Below, piece after piece: positions 1-9,096 of a stretch of 39,261 bases of DNA. The DNA lies in the NCBI GenBank assembly GCA_030432925.1, contig JAUILT010000020.1, positions 1-39,261 of the forward strand, given 5' to 3'. This DNA comes from Bdellovibrionia bacterium (lineage in GTDB: Bacteria > Bdellovibrionota > Bdellovibrionia > Bdellovibrionales > UBA1609). A program made the position numbers and the translations under genes. The notes below the pieces were generated by a model. That model was not told the origin of the DNA. It worked only from the letters and a program-made list of their open reading frames with translations, and did not search any database. How positions within the stretch are numbered: position 1 is the stretch's first letter; each line of letters begins with the position of its first letter.

Positions 1-88
1 CCGGGGAAGTCTCCCCACCACCGGTGAGGTGGTTGCAGAAAAAATCAATACAATCTGAGAAATGCATAAAATCTATACGAATTTGTTG

Positions 89-694
89 CTAAACAACCGC
101 CTTTAACGCCGAACTTGCTCTATATATAGTCAGAAAAGTTTGAGTTGGAAAACATAGGGTAATGGATCCAGAAAAGTGATCGCTAATCAGACTAATGACT
201 CCGGCAATGCTGACCTGGTAGGGGCCGGATCCTTCTTTGACAAAGGGTTTCAGGGGTTGGATTTCAGTCTCGGCTTGAACAGCTAGCGTATTCTTTGTAG
301 CCGAGAGGAAGGGGTTGATAAACTCCACATCAATTTTTCCTTTGGCTCTGAGGCCAGCTTTTCTTTTGGCTTCATTGAGTGAGCTGACAGGAGAAAAAAT
401 TTGCTCCAGACCGCGGTTTTTTATGTCTTCAATCAGTGAAGCATTTAAACCTATTGAAAATAGATGTTTGTTATCATTTTTTAGCATTTGCTTGAAGAGC
501 ACAAAGGGTTGGAAGGCGTTGGGTGAAATTTCTTGAGTCTTCCCAAAGTTAAAAATATGAACAGTGACAGGCTCGAGAGCCCAGTTTTTAGAGAGGCTTT
601 TGAAGTCTTCGATAGTATCAGTGCCTACCTTCATTGGGCAGTGAATGACGTTGACGTTATCTTGTTTTTCAGTGGTGTAGCTTCCCATACCCAA
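89..694 (-). CDS. STAS domain protein with partial C-terminal CheX-like domain (apparently truncated)
   Basis: N-terminal half looks like a STAS fold; 'VEFINPFLSATKNTLAVQAETEI...VSIAGVISLISDHFSGSITLCFP' resembles the first half of CheX/CheC-like domains; the ORF stops before the rest of the domain. Confidence 0.6.
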   Translation of the reverse strand: MGMGSYTTEKQDNVNVIHCPMKVGTDTIEDFKSLSKNWALEPVTVHIFNFGKTQEISPNAFQPFVLFKQMLKNDNKHLFSIGLNASLIEDIKNRGLEQIFSPVSSLNEAKRKAGLRAKGKIDVEFINPFLSATKNTLAVQAETEIQPLKPFVKEGSGPYQVSIAGVISLISDHFSGSITLCFPTQTFLTIYRASSALKAVV

Positions 695-988
695 CTCCTT
701 AGTTTTCTTGTCGAAATAAAATCAAGAAAACTAGAGTTAAGTTTTGGCAAAAACTCTAAATTGTTACAACTTGAGTCGCAGGTGTTTTGGATAGAGGCAG
801 AAGCGCAGGGATCGAGATGCAAGTATATTTTTCAATATGAGACAGAGTTATTCATGGCGGAGTGGATAATATTTTCTACAGGAGTCATGTCATTGCGATA
901 TATCATGAGTTTTAACCTGAGCCGGTATAACAAAGACTACGAGACTCAAAATTCAAATCAGATTGATACAAAGGCTTGTGGAGGGGTT

Positions 989-2119
989 ATGTATAAAATG
1001 TTTATTATTGTTTTAACGGCAATATCTTTTACGGCACTGGCTGTTCCAGAACATCAAGCTCTTGATTTTGTTAAAAATCTGATTCGAGAAAACGATGTCC
1101 ATGGAAAGCCCTTTTTTCAACATGGGGTCTTTACAAGCTCTCATGGAGGAGCCGGTTTCCAAATTGGCTATACTAAGTTTGGAGCCGAAACGGGCGTAAA
1201 AGGTTCAATTGTTTTGGCTCCAGGGCGAACAGAATCTTCGATGAAGTATATCGAGGCCGCCTATGACCTTGTACAGTTAGGTTACTCTCCTATTTATGCT
1301 ATAGATCACCGTGGTCAGGGATTTTCTGATCGAATGCTTTCGAACCCTCACAAGGGTCATGTGGAAAAATTTGATGATTATGTGGATGATTTCACGCAAT
1401 TTGTAACCCATGTGGTTTTTTCAGATATTCATGTAGATAAAGATAATCTTTATTTAGTTTCTAATTCCATGGGTGGAGCTATTACCGTCAGATATTTTCA
1501 GCAGGTGCAAGAGGGCAACCCATTCAAGGCAGCCTTTCACTCAGGCCCTATGTTTGAAATTGAATTTCAAGACGGACTCACCGAAGGTAAAGCTCGGCGT
1601 CTGGGTTGGTTTTTATGTGTTACAGGCCTTGTTATTCAGGGGCGCTCTTGTGATGGTTATGCGACGCCCTCTCTTGACGGAAAGCCTGGTTGGGAGGATT
1701 ACGATGCCAGTCAACGGTCTATAGATCCCAATCATCCAAGCCCTCAAAATATGACCCATAGTGTGGCCCGCTATAAAATCAGAGATTTTTTGTGGAATGA
1801 AGTTTATCCATTTATTCCTCTTGGGGGACCAACAGTTCGTTGGGTCTGGCAGGCAACGAAAACCAATCAAGTAATGAGAGTTAAAAAGGAACTAAAAAAA
1901 ATCACTCTTCCAATGTTAATTATGACGGGAGAGTGGGATATTCGCGCGGACAACCCAAGGCATGCATGGTACTGTAGGCAACTCAAGCGTATGGGAAAAA
2001 CCTGTGAATACATTGAAGTACCAGGGGCCTATCACGAGTTATTGATTGAATCTGATCAATACAGAACTCCCGTTATGCAGAAAATGGTCGAATTTTTTGA
2101 TCGTTTTAGACATATATAA
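989..2119 (+). CDS. Secreted alpha/beta hydrolase (lysophospholipase-like)
   Basis: Long ORF 533-2119; ATG at 989 gives signal peptide MYKMFIIVLTAISFTALA; nucleophile elbow SNSMGGA; HRGQGFSD; C-terminal 'GAYHELLIESD' His. Confidence 0.8.
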   Translation: MYKMFIIVLTAISFTALAVPEHQALDFVKNLIRENDVHGKPFFQHGVFTSSHGGAGFQIGYTKFGAETGVKGSIVLAPGRTESSMKYIEAAYDLVQLGYSPIYAIDHRGQGFSDRMLSNPHKGHVEKFDDYVDDFTQFVTHVVFSDIHVDKDNLYLVSNSMGGAITVRYFQQVQEGNPFKAAFHSGPMFEIEFQDGLTEGKARRLGWFLCVTGLVIQGRSCDGYATPSLDGKPGWEDYDASQRSIDPNHPSPQNMTHSVARYKIRDFLWNEVYPFIPLGGPTVRWVWQATKTNQVMRVKKELKKITLPMLIMTGEWDIRADNPRHAWYCRQLKRMGKTCEYIEVPGAYHELLIESDQYRTPVMQKMVEFFDRFRHI

Positions 2120-2127
2120 TCACGATG

Positions 2128-2149
2128 AACTGGATGAGTCAGTTTTTAC
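2128..2149. terminator. Weak stem-loop with T-run between convergent genes
   Basis: AACTG-gatgagt-CAGTT followed by TTT at the junction of convergent genes; short 5-bp stem. Confidence 0.3.
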
Positions 2150-3023
2150 CCCAGCGTAGGATTTTGGGTAGAGAGTAGTAAAGAGCATTATGGTAGATCC
2201 AGCGTGGGAGTAGGCGCCTTAACACATAAAAGAATCGAGCGTCGACCGTCCCTGCCACCCTGAGGGGAGGGTTCTTTTGTCGAATCACTCTTAATACTTT
2301 TTTTGCCACACGTTCAGGTCCATCAGGAGAGAGCTTCATGATTCTCTCAATAAAGGGTATCATAGAGCTGTAGTGAGGGTAATAAGGGTCACTTTTATCC
2401 TCCTTGGCCCTGCGGCTCTCTCGGGTGAGTTTGACGTTGTGGTATGAGTTTGAGTTGATAAACCCTGGTTGAATTAGGGTGACCTTAATGTTCCATGGCC
2501 GAACCTCGTACCACAAAGCTTCAGAAGCACCTTCAAGGGCAAATTTGGATGCGCTGTAAACCGACATTGTGGGCATGGCCATCATTCCGCCAACAGAAGA
2601 GATATTAATAATTTTTCCAGAGCGTTTTCTTCGCATGGTTGGGAGTGCCCTTCGAATCAAAGCCATGGGCGCCCTGAAATTTGTATCCATTTGCTTAAAG
2701 CGTTCAATTTCGCCAACATGCTCTACAACAGCTCTTAGCATATAACCGGCATTGTTAATGAGAATATCAATGCCATCGAGTTTATCCTCAGCCTCTTTAA
2801 ACAGGGTATCTCTTTCAGTCTTAACAAGGACATCAAGAGGGCGCAGCCACAAATGCTCGGATTCTGCAAGGCCCTCCTCTTTAAAGCGGTGAAGTGACTC
2901 AGGTCTAGCCGTGGCAATAATATGGAAGCTATTATCTTTTAATAATAATTTGAGAATAGAAAGACCAAGCCCTCGACTGGCACCGGTAATCAGAACAACT
3001 TGTTTTTGATCACGATGATTCAT
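2139..3023 (-). CDS. Short-chain dehydrogenase/reductase (SDR)
   Basis: N-terminal VVLITGASRGLGLS (TGxxxGxG), NNAG motif, catalytic YSASK. Confidence 0.9.
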   Translation of the reverse strand: MNHRDQKQVVLITGASRGLGLSILKLLLKDNSFHIIATARPESLHRFKEEGLAESEHLWLRPLDVLVKTERDTLFKEAEDKLDGIDILINNAGYMLRAVVEHVGEIERFKQMDTNFRAPMALIRRALPTMRRKRSGKIINISSVGGMMAMPTMSVYSASKFALEGASEALWYEVRPWNIKVTLIQPGFINSNSYHNVKLTRESRRAKEDKSDPYYPHYSSMIPFIERIMKLSPDGPERVAKKVLRVIRQKNPPLRVAGTVDARFFYVLRRLLPRWIYHNALYYSLPKILRWGKN

Positions 3024-3207
3024 CAGGTAAACAGAGGCAGTTATCTCCGCTCCTCACAGAGTCGTATTTGCAGAATGTATGCACACGACCTTTTTGGTTT
3101 TCATCTCGTTACAGTATCAAGCTCATTGATAATGTCAATCAGTCCTTGATCAAAGCCAACTCGATTGTCTCAGTCAAAACAAAATAGTGCGCGGATCGAT
3201 TCAAAAG

Positions 3208-3237
3208 CTGGAAAACTCAATGGCTTTGGGTATAAAC
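3208..3237 (+). promoter_or_regulatory. Promoter-like motif upstream of the radical SAM gene
   Basis: CTGGAAAACTCAATGGCTTTGGGTATAAAC, matches the recurring GGAAAATTCAA....GGTATAA motif; 50 nt before the ATG at 3288. Confidence 0.4.
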
Positions 3238-3287
3238 TATTCGAAATTGGCTTTTGTAGAGACGTTAACATCCTGTGAACATGAGAT

Positions 3288-4472
3288 ATGTTAAGAGAAA
3301 ACACCATAAATAATAAAATATGTGTTCTTCCTTTTTCACATATTTTTGTTTCACCTCAGGGTAAATATAAACCCTGTTGTCGTTTTGACTTCAAGGATGA
3401 CTTGCCGAGTTTTAAAAATATTCAAGAGGCTTTTAATAGTGAAATTTGGAAGAGCCTTCGCAAGCAGATGCTCTCTGGGAAAAAGGTTGAGGCCTGTAAA
3501 AGATGTCATGCTGAAGAGGCTTCGGGCAAACTGAGCTTACGGCAGCAATACAATAGGCATCCAGAGTTAGGAGAGAGTAAAGTTTCTTATGATAACCCTA
3601 AAATGATATGGCTTGAAATGCCCTTTTCAAATCGTTGTAATTTGGCCTGCTCGATTTGTAGCTCAAGGTTTAGTACAAGGTGGATTCAAGATGAAATGAC
3701 CCTCTACGGAAAAAAATTTTCCACAGTAGATGTCTTTGATTTCCCAATAGAAAGCTTAAGCCCTTTAATTAATGAACTTGTTCACATTAAATTTACAGGG
3801 GGAGAGCCGCTTTTGGATCGTAAAAACAAGCAGGTTTTAAAACTAATTAGTCAAACAGGAAATTGTAAGAATATTTTTTTAAATTACTGTACAAACCTTA
3901 CTATTTTTCCTGATGACGAAACTATAAGTATATGGAAAAATCTTAAGGGGATTGAGATAACCTTAAGTTTAGACAGTGTTTTGCCGGATGAAATTTATTA
4001 TTTAAGGTATCCATCCAATGGAGAGGCGGTTCTTGAAAATACAAAAAAGTTTTTTGCTCTTTTCAATGAGATTCCTCAATTACGTCTGATATTGCGCTCA
4101 ACAGTTTCTGCATATAATATCTACTCAATGCCAGAGACATTAAGCTACTGGTCTCAATTAAAGAAAGAGTATGCTCAATTTGAACACTCTATTTTTGAAA
4201 GCCCTGCCCACTTGGACTATCCAAGAGAAATAGATGTGTCTGTTCTAAGCCTAACGCAAAAAAATACTGTATCAAAAAAATTTTACAGTTCGCAAGACCA
4301 ACTTCCTAAGAAGTTAAGGCATTTTCTCAGTTATTTAGAAAATTATATGTATTCAAAAAATGATTCTCAAATAACAAAGAGATTCATTGAGTTCACTGAA
4401 AAGCACGACCAATTAAGAAACTTAAGCGCCAAAAGTATTTTCCCCCATCTTGCTTATGCCGATCTGGTTTGA
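3288..4472 (+). CDS. Radical SAM protein (twitch-domain type)
   Basis: CNLACSIC (CX3CX2C) cluster motif, 'KFTGGEPLL'; N-terminal 'CVLPFSHIFVSPQGKYKPCCRF...CKRCHAEE' Cys-rich region typical of twitch-containing radical SAM proteins. Confidence 0.85.
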   Translation: MLRENTINNKICVLPFSHIFVSPQGKYKPCCRFDFKDDLPSFKNIQEAFNSEIWKSLRKQMLSGKKVEACKRCHAEEASGKLSLRQQYNRHPELGESKVSYDNPKMIWLEMPFSNRCNLACSICSSRFSTRWIQDEMTLYGKKFSTVDVFDFPIESLSPLINELVHIKFTGGEPLLDRKNKQVLKLISQTGNCKNIFLNYCTNLTIFPDDETISIWKNLKGIEITLSLDSVLPDEIYYLRYPSNGEAVLENTKKFFALFNEIPQLRLILRSTVSAYNIYSMPETLSYWSQLKKEYAQFEHSIFESPAHLDYPREIDVSVLSLTQKNTVSKKFYSSQDQLPKKLRHFLSYLENYMYSKNDSQITKRFIEFTEKHDQLRNLSAKSIFPHLAYADLV

Positions 4473-4481
4473 ATTTTTTAT

Positions 4482-5468
4482 TTAATTTTTTTCAATGCGA
4501 ATGATATTTGCAATCTCTTCTGCGACAAAAGATGAAAACAAAGAGTTTGGGTGAGTGTAATCTTGTTTATTTAAGCGCCAGTTTAAAATTTCTGTAGATT
4601 TTTGCAGATCTAAAAAATCACTGACTTGGTCCGTATTAAATGATTCAAGAACAATTTTCCGGATTTTTTTTGCTCTCAATAGATCAGATTTTTTTACAGG
4701 ACGTAAATAGGGAATTAAAACAACGTGAATTCTGAAGTTTTTTGATTGACTCAGGTTAGAGATTTTTTGCATTGATTTATGAACCTTACTCCAGTCAAAG
4801 TTATAATCAAAGGGTCTCCAGTTGAGATAAGAAAATAGCAACCTTTGAAAAATCTGACTTTGAGAGAGTGGACTGTTATTGAGGTACTTTCCAAGTTTTC
4901 CGGCATTAAAAGCTGCGAATTGACCGTCACGCATTCGAATAAAAATAGGTGAAGAGGAAAAATCATTCATGCAGAATTGTAAAATAACAAGATCAGGTTT
5001 GTATTTTAATCCATAAGTTTCTAGATAAAGGGCCTCTTGCTGCGTGTCCCAGCCTCCAACACCGGCATTAAAAAAGCTCAGTGAGACTCCAGGGTTTTTA
5101 TTTTTTAATGCTGATATGATGGGTTGAGAGAACTCTCTAGACTGCATAATTGAGTCTCCAAGCAACATCACTCGATAGTTTGTATTTAAATTTTTGTTAT
5201 TGTCTCTGGGAATGGCTTGCTTTGAAATGTATCCAAGTTTTTCATTATAAATATAAGTGCTGTTGTAGGCATTTGATAGCTCTTGAGTTTCTTGAGAGCT
5301 AGGTCGCGCCCAGTGATCCCAGAAGACCTGTGGATTCTTATAGTTTATTTTGAAGGGGAGTAGAAGGTAAAGAAGAAACTCTGCAATGAGAGTCATTGAA
5401 ACAATACTAAAAGTTATTAGGAGGAGCTTAGCTAGAATGCTTTTTGCCATCATTATATGTTCACCCAT
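4482..5468 (-). CDS. SGNH/GDSL-type hydrolase with N-terminal TM helix
   Basis: MLLGDSIMQS (GDS), FNAGVGGWDTQQE (Gly block), VILQFCMNDF (Asn block), DYTHPN (DxxH). Confidence 0.75.
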   Translation of the reverse strand: MGEHIMMAKSILAKLLLITFSIVSMTLIAEFLLYLLLPFKINYKNPQVFWDHWARPSSQETQELSNAYNSTYIYNEKLGYISKQAIPRDNNKNLNTNYRVMLLGDSIMQSREFSQPIISALKNKNPGVSLSFFNAGVGGWDTQQEALYLETYGLKYKPDLVILQFCMNDFSSSPIFIRMRDGQFAAFNAGKLGKYLNNSPLSQSQIFQRLLFSYLNWRPFDYNFDWSKVHKSMQKISNLSQSKNFRIHVVLIPYLRPVKKSDLLRAKKIRKIVLESFNTDQVSDFLDLQKSTEILNWRLNKQDYTHPNSLFSSFVAEEIANIIRIEKN

Positions 5469-5583
5469 TAAATCAGTACCTTACGCATATTGATTTGCAG
5501 CCCTCAATGTGGCCCTTTGGGCACATCTCAGCCTGTTGGTTTAAAAATATTTTTAACTCTGTCTTCAACTCAATCCCAAAAAT

Positions 5584-5612
5584 CCGGAAAATTCAAATTG
5601 GATGGGTATAAA
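5584..5612 (+). promoter_or_regulatory. Promoter-like motif upstream of the GDPD gene
   Basis: CCGGAAAATTCAAATTGGATGGGTATAAA; best instance of the recurring motif; 34 nt before a candidate ATG at 5646. Confidence 0.4.
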
Positions 5613-5645
5613 AAAGTGCTTAGAGGAAAAATTAAATTCGATACA

Positions 5646-6515
5646 ATGTGCTTGATGCGTTCCAAGGTAAGGGTGGCTAGCGAGAGGTTTTTTTCTTTGA
5701 GAGAGCGTGATAATCTACTGCGCATGGTGAATCAGCTATTGGAAAAAGCGCAGCGATTGGTCGATGTGGCCTTTGATTATCTCCCTCGGCAAACGGTAGA
5801 CTTTAAGAGTCGAGAAAAAGTAAGAGTTATTTCTCACCGAGGGCGAGGAAGCTGGACACTGTTGGGTTGTGCAGAAAATACGCTTCCATCCTTTGAAAAG
5901 GCCATTGAGTGTGGAGTCTGGGGTATTGAGTGTGATTTACGCTGGACGTTAGATGATGTTCCAATCATTTTGCATGATTCAAATACAAATTTTGTATTTG
6001 GCAGGTCTTTAGAGGTGGCGACAAAACCCTTTAAAGAGTTAAGGGAATCTGTGCCGCAGGTCCCTCGGTTGGAAGAGGTGCTGGATGTATTGAAGGGCCG
6101 TGCTCACTTAATGTTGGAAATTAAAGAGCCAATAAAAGGGGGGCAAATGGGCTTATTGAGAGAGTGCTTCAGAGGCTGGACCCCCAAAGAAGAGTTTCAC
6201 TTGATGAGCTTGAGCCCTAAGATATTAAATCAAATTGAGGGTTTTCCCTCTGAGGCCTTGGTGTCTATTGCAGAACTGAGGACAAGGGCTATTATCTCAG
6301 AAACCCTTGAAAAATCCTGGGGGGGTTATACAGGTCACTATCTTTTGACGACCAACTCTATGTTGGGGATGTGTCAGAAGCGGGGTGTCTTGTGTGGGAC
6401 GGGGTTTGTGAACTCGAAGAATGTTTTATTGCGTGAAGTGTCTCGGGGGGTTCATTGGATTTTCACAGATAATACTGATAGGATCATGGGAATTCTTTCC
6501 TCCAAACTCGAGTAA
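5646..6515 (+). CDS. Glycerophosphodiester phosphodiesterase family protein
   Basis: ORF 5490-6515; 'ISHRGRGSWTLLGCAENTLPSFEKAIECGVWGIECDLRWTLDDVPIILHDSN' is the GDPD signature; start 5646 chosen as downstream of the promoter-like motif. Confidence 0.85.
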   Translation: MCLMRSKVRVASERFFSLRERDNLLRMVNQLLEKAQRLVDVAFDYLPRQTVDFKSREKVRVISHRGRGSWTLLGCAENTLPSFEKAIECGVWGIECDLRWTLDDVPIILHDSNTNFVFGRSLEVATKPFKELRESVPQVPRLEEVLDVLKGRAHLMLEIKEPIKGGQMGLLRECFRGWTPKEEFHLMSLSPKILNQIEGFPSEALVSIAELRTRAIISETLEKSWGGYTGHYLLTTNSMLGMCQKRGVLCGTGFVNSKNVLLREVSRGVHWIFTDNTDRIMGILSSKLE

Positions 6516-6593
6516 ATATTTCAATAAAAACTTTTAGCTATGGGCAAGTGTATGAGTCCATTATTGTCGGGTTATAAAAAATGAGGAGATATC

Positions 6594-7178
6594 ATGTGTA
6601 AAAAAATATTGATTATTTGTAGCGTCATATTTTCTGTATCTGCGTTTGCGGGTAAGCAGTATGCGGCTCCCTTTTGGTTGGGTGAATACCCGACGGGATA
6701 TGAGTTAACTGCGAATATCTCTTTAAAGGGCAAAGCGTTTCCAAACAACATGCTGACTGACACAGTGATGTGTGAAATGTCCAAAGGGCAGGTCATTCAC
6801 CCATGGGCGCAAAAAACCAACTTTTCTTATGTGGCTGTTTCAGAAATTACAGTCTATCAAATCCTTAAAGATGTTTCTGAGTTTGAAGCCTCCTTTAAGG
6901 CCGGTGACATTGTAGAAGAGTTGACGTACCTTTCTGAAGGCTTTTGTTTGTATAGGAAGCAAGGGCTTATGAATACCGTGGATATGAGCTGTTTTGGAGA
7001 GGGCGATGCCCGTGTTAAAGTCATTGAAAAAGGCAATATCAACCAAGAGGTGTGGTTTCAAGCGACTTGTAAGAGTGGAGAAAAGGCTTGGGTGAGCACG
7101 GAAGCTTTTGAAAAGCAGGCTGCCGGTTCTTTTAAAGAGGCCCAAGTCACGGGGTACGGAGAGGTTTACGAGCCCTAA
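6594..7178 (+). CDS. Secreted protein of unknown function
   Basis: RBS GAGGAG, signal peptide MCKKILIICSVIFSVSAFA; no family recognised. Confidence 0.7.
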   Translation: MCKKILIICSVIFSVSAFAGKQYAAPFWLGEYPTGYELTANISLKGKAFPNNMLTDTVMCEMSKGQVIHPWAQKTNFSYVAVSEITVYQILKDVSEFEASFKAGDIVEELTYLSEGFCLYRKQGLMNTVDMSCFGEGDARVKVIEKGNINQEVWFQATCKSGEKAWVSTEAFEKQAAGSFKEAQVTGYGEVYEP

Positions 7179-7227
7179 TTGGCGAAACTATACTGATCTG
7201 GAAAATTCGAACCAAACCGGTATATGT

Positions 7228-8163
7228 ATGGCACAATTCATAGCAGTGACATTTACACCTCGCCCCGAGGAGAAAACACAAAGAGAGCCCTTCTCGCTGC
7301 GGTGGCGCTTGAGAGATCACTCATTGGCAGGCCGGTTTGCTAAAGTCCTTAAGGCTGCTTGTGATTTTGAAAGCGAAACAGGCTACATGTACAAGCGTGA
7401 ACGCTTTTATAACTTCCCTAGGGGTTATTTTACGAGAGATCGAGTGATCTCTCTCTTGCAAGAGCATATTGCAACAATCAACGAGGCTTATCCGGGCCTC
7501 GTTGATTATCCGGTTTATCGGCAGATGGGGCAAGAGGATATGAATCGCTTGCATACTTACTTTGAAAGGTTTCGAGGCCCTTTATTGGACCCATCTCCGT
7601 ATTACAAAGAGGGATCGCCAGAAGTGAAGTACGCATTTGATGAGGTCAATTTACTGATTCATCGTTTTGAAGATTGTGAGTTTGCAGATAATGAGAAGCC
7701 AAAGGGAAACCCTCGATTTGTTGCTGCCTTTGGTCTGGATAATAAAATTAAGCGTTATCCTTTGGAGGATAAAGATTACGAATTGTTTGATCTTGATGAG
7801 CCCTATGGGTGCCTACGCTTGAACTACTGTGAGGTGGGGAAGCACCTGATGGACGTATTCAATGACCGGGATCATGAGATTGGAGATGAAGCCATTAAGC
7901 CGTTGAGATATTACTCTGCGGACTTCTTTGTGGACTTTAATCCCAAGGCAAATAAAGCAGCATCGGAGAATTATTTAAAAGCTCTTTATCAATGGTGGGA
8001 TGAGAATGAGGAGAAGCTGGAAGGCTTGGGGTTTCATAAGCATGATCCCAAAAATGCTGTGGGAAATATCAAATTAGCAGACTTAGAGAGCAAAATGTCT
8101 CATGAACAAATTGTCGAAGAAATAAGCCTCCGTCAGTGGATTGGTAAGGTGGAGGTTCTTTGA
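7228..8163 (+). CDS. Uncharacterised cytoplasmic protein
   Basis: ORF 7108-8163 with in-frame ATG at 7228; conserved-looking acidic protein; no family recognised with confidence. Confidence 0.65.
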   Translation: MAQFIAVTFTPRPEEKTQREPFSLRWRLRDHSLAGRFAKVLKAACDFESETGYMYKRERFYNFPRGYFTRDRVISLLQEHIATINEAYPGLVDYPVYRQMGQEDMNRLHTYFERFRGPLLDPSPYYKEGSPEVKYAFDEVNLLIHRFEDCEFADNEKPKGNPRFVAAFGLDNKIKRYPLEDKDYELFDLDEPYGCLRLNYCEVGKHLMDVFNDRDHEIGDEAIKPLRYYSADFFVDFNPKANKAASENYLKALYQWWDENEEKLEGLGFHKHDPKNAVGNIKLADLESKMSHEQIVEEISLRQWIGKVEVL

Positions 8164-8175
8164 GACCGCTTCTAG

Positions 8176-8949
8176 TTAAGGGGCTGCGGAGTCCAAGGCT
8201 TTATTACAGTCCCTGAAATCTCGCCCAGCCTGAAGACAGATGGCAAACCCTAAATTCTCAGAACCCAAAGAGTGATCGCATTTCGCACGGCCGTAACCTT
8301 GGGCGATGCAAATGCTATAGCCAATGCTGTCTGCGGAGTGGCTGAGAGTGTCGTCACAGTCATTTTTTTCTTTTCCAGCAGCCATACAAATGCCGTATCC
8401 CAAATGATTTTTTGAATAGGCCAGGACATCGTCGCAATCTCTTAAAGTTCTTCCGGCAGCCATACAAAAGCCAAACCCCACTTGCTGGCTAGATCTGTCG
8501 AGTGCCTGCTTACATTCGCGCAGATCGTTTCCAGAGGAAAGGCAAAGGGCATACCCCATTTGTCCACTAGTTGCAGATAGAATGGGGTCACAGTCTTTTT
8601 CAGTGCGCCCTGATGCTAGGCAAATTCCATAGGCCATGTGACTGGCTTCACCCTTTAACTTTTGGCACAGTCGGTCTTCGTGGCCAGCCTCAAGACAAAG
8701 AGCATATCCAAGTAAAGGAGAGGGTGCCGGGCTCACCAGAAATAACATGTCTGCATAGGTGACAATTTTTCCGCTTTTTAAGTTCTCTACAAAACGAAGA
8801 GTGGCCTGCCCTGTCGGCTCACGGGTTTTTGTCGTTGAGTCTATCAGGCCAAAAGGGTTTTTGTTGTTATCGTCTTTTGGGTGACAGGCCGTGAGACCTA
8901 GGCTTAGACCCAGGAGGGCTTGTAAGAATAGGTGTGTTGCTTTTGGCAT
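8176..8949 (-). CDS. Lipoprotein with tandem ~26-aa Cys-pair repeats
   Basis: ATG at 8949 with GAGGAGAAGAG RBS; signal peptide with lipobox LTAC; seven repeats of the form G-[YF]-x-x-C-[LMI]-x-x-G-x5-C-x3-L. Confidence 0.75.
   Translation of the reverse strand: MPKATHLFLQALLGLSLGLTACHPKDDNNKNPFGLIDSTTKTREPTGQATLRFVENLKSGKIVTYADMLFLVSPAPSPLLGYALCLEAGHEDRLCQKLKGEASHMAYGICLASGRTEKDCDPILSATSGQMGYALCLSSGNDLRECKQALDRSSQQVGFGFCMAAGRTLRDCDDVLAYSKNHLGYGICMAAGKEKNDCDDTLSHSADSIGYSICIAQGYGRAKCDHSLGSENLGFAICLQAGRDFRDCNKALDSAAP
8179..8715 (-). repeat. Seven tandem protein repeats (~78 bp period) coding for GYxxCLxxGxxxxxCxxxL units
   Basis: LGYALCLEAGHEDRLCQKL / MAYGICLASGRTEKDCDPIL / MGYALCLSSGNDLRECKQAL / VGFGFCMAAGRTLRDCDDVL / LGYGICMAAGKEKNDCDDTL / IGYSICIAQGYGRAKCDHSL / LGFAICLQAGRDFRDCNKAL. 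Confidence 0.85.
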
Positions 8950-9096
8950 ATCTCTTCTCCTCATAAAGTAAAGAAAAAGCAGATATCGTGCCCTTGAAGG
9001 CCAACAGGTTGGATCTTAGGAGGCCTATCAGGCTTTATAAAGCTAAAGTGACAATTTATGGAAACAGCCTGTTGAGAACTAAAGCACTTTTTGCGA

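Noticed and set aside
533-988. N-terminal extension of the alpha/beta hydrolase ORF
   Set aside because: The extension overlaps the divergent STAS-CheX gene, and the internal ATG at 989 begins a good signal peptide.
3024-3287. Possible sRNA or RiPP precursor in the gap before the radical SAM gene
   Set aside because: No credible short ORF with RBS or strong hairpin plus T-run found by eye; only the promoter-like motif was supported.
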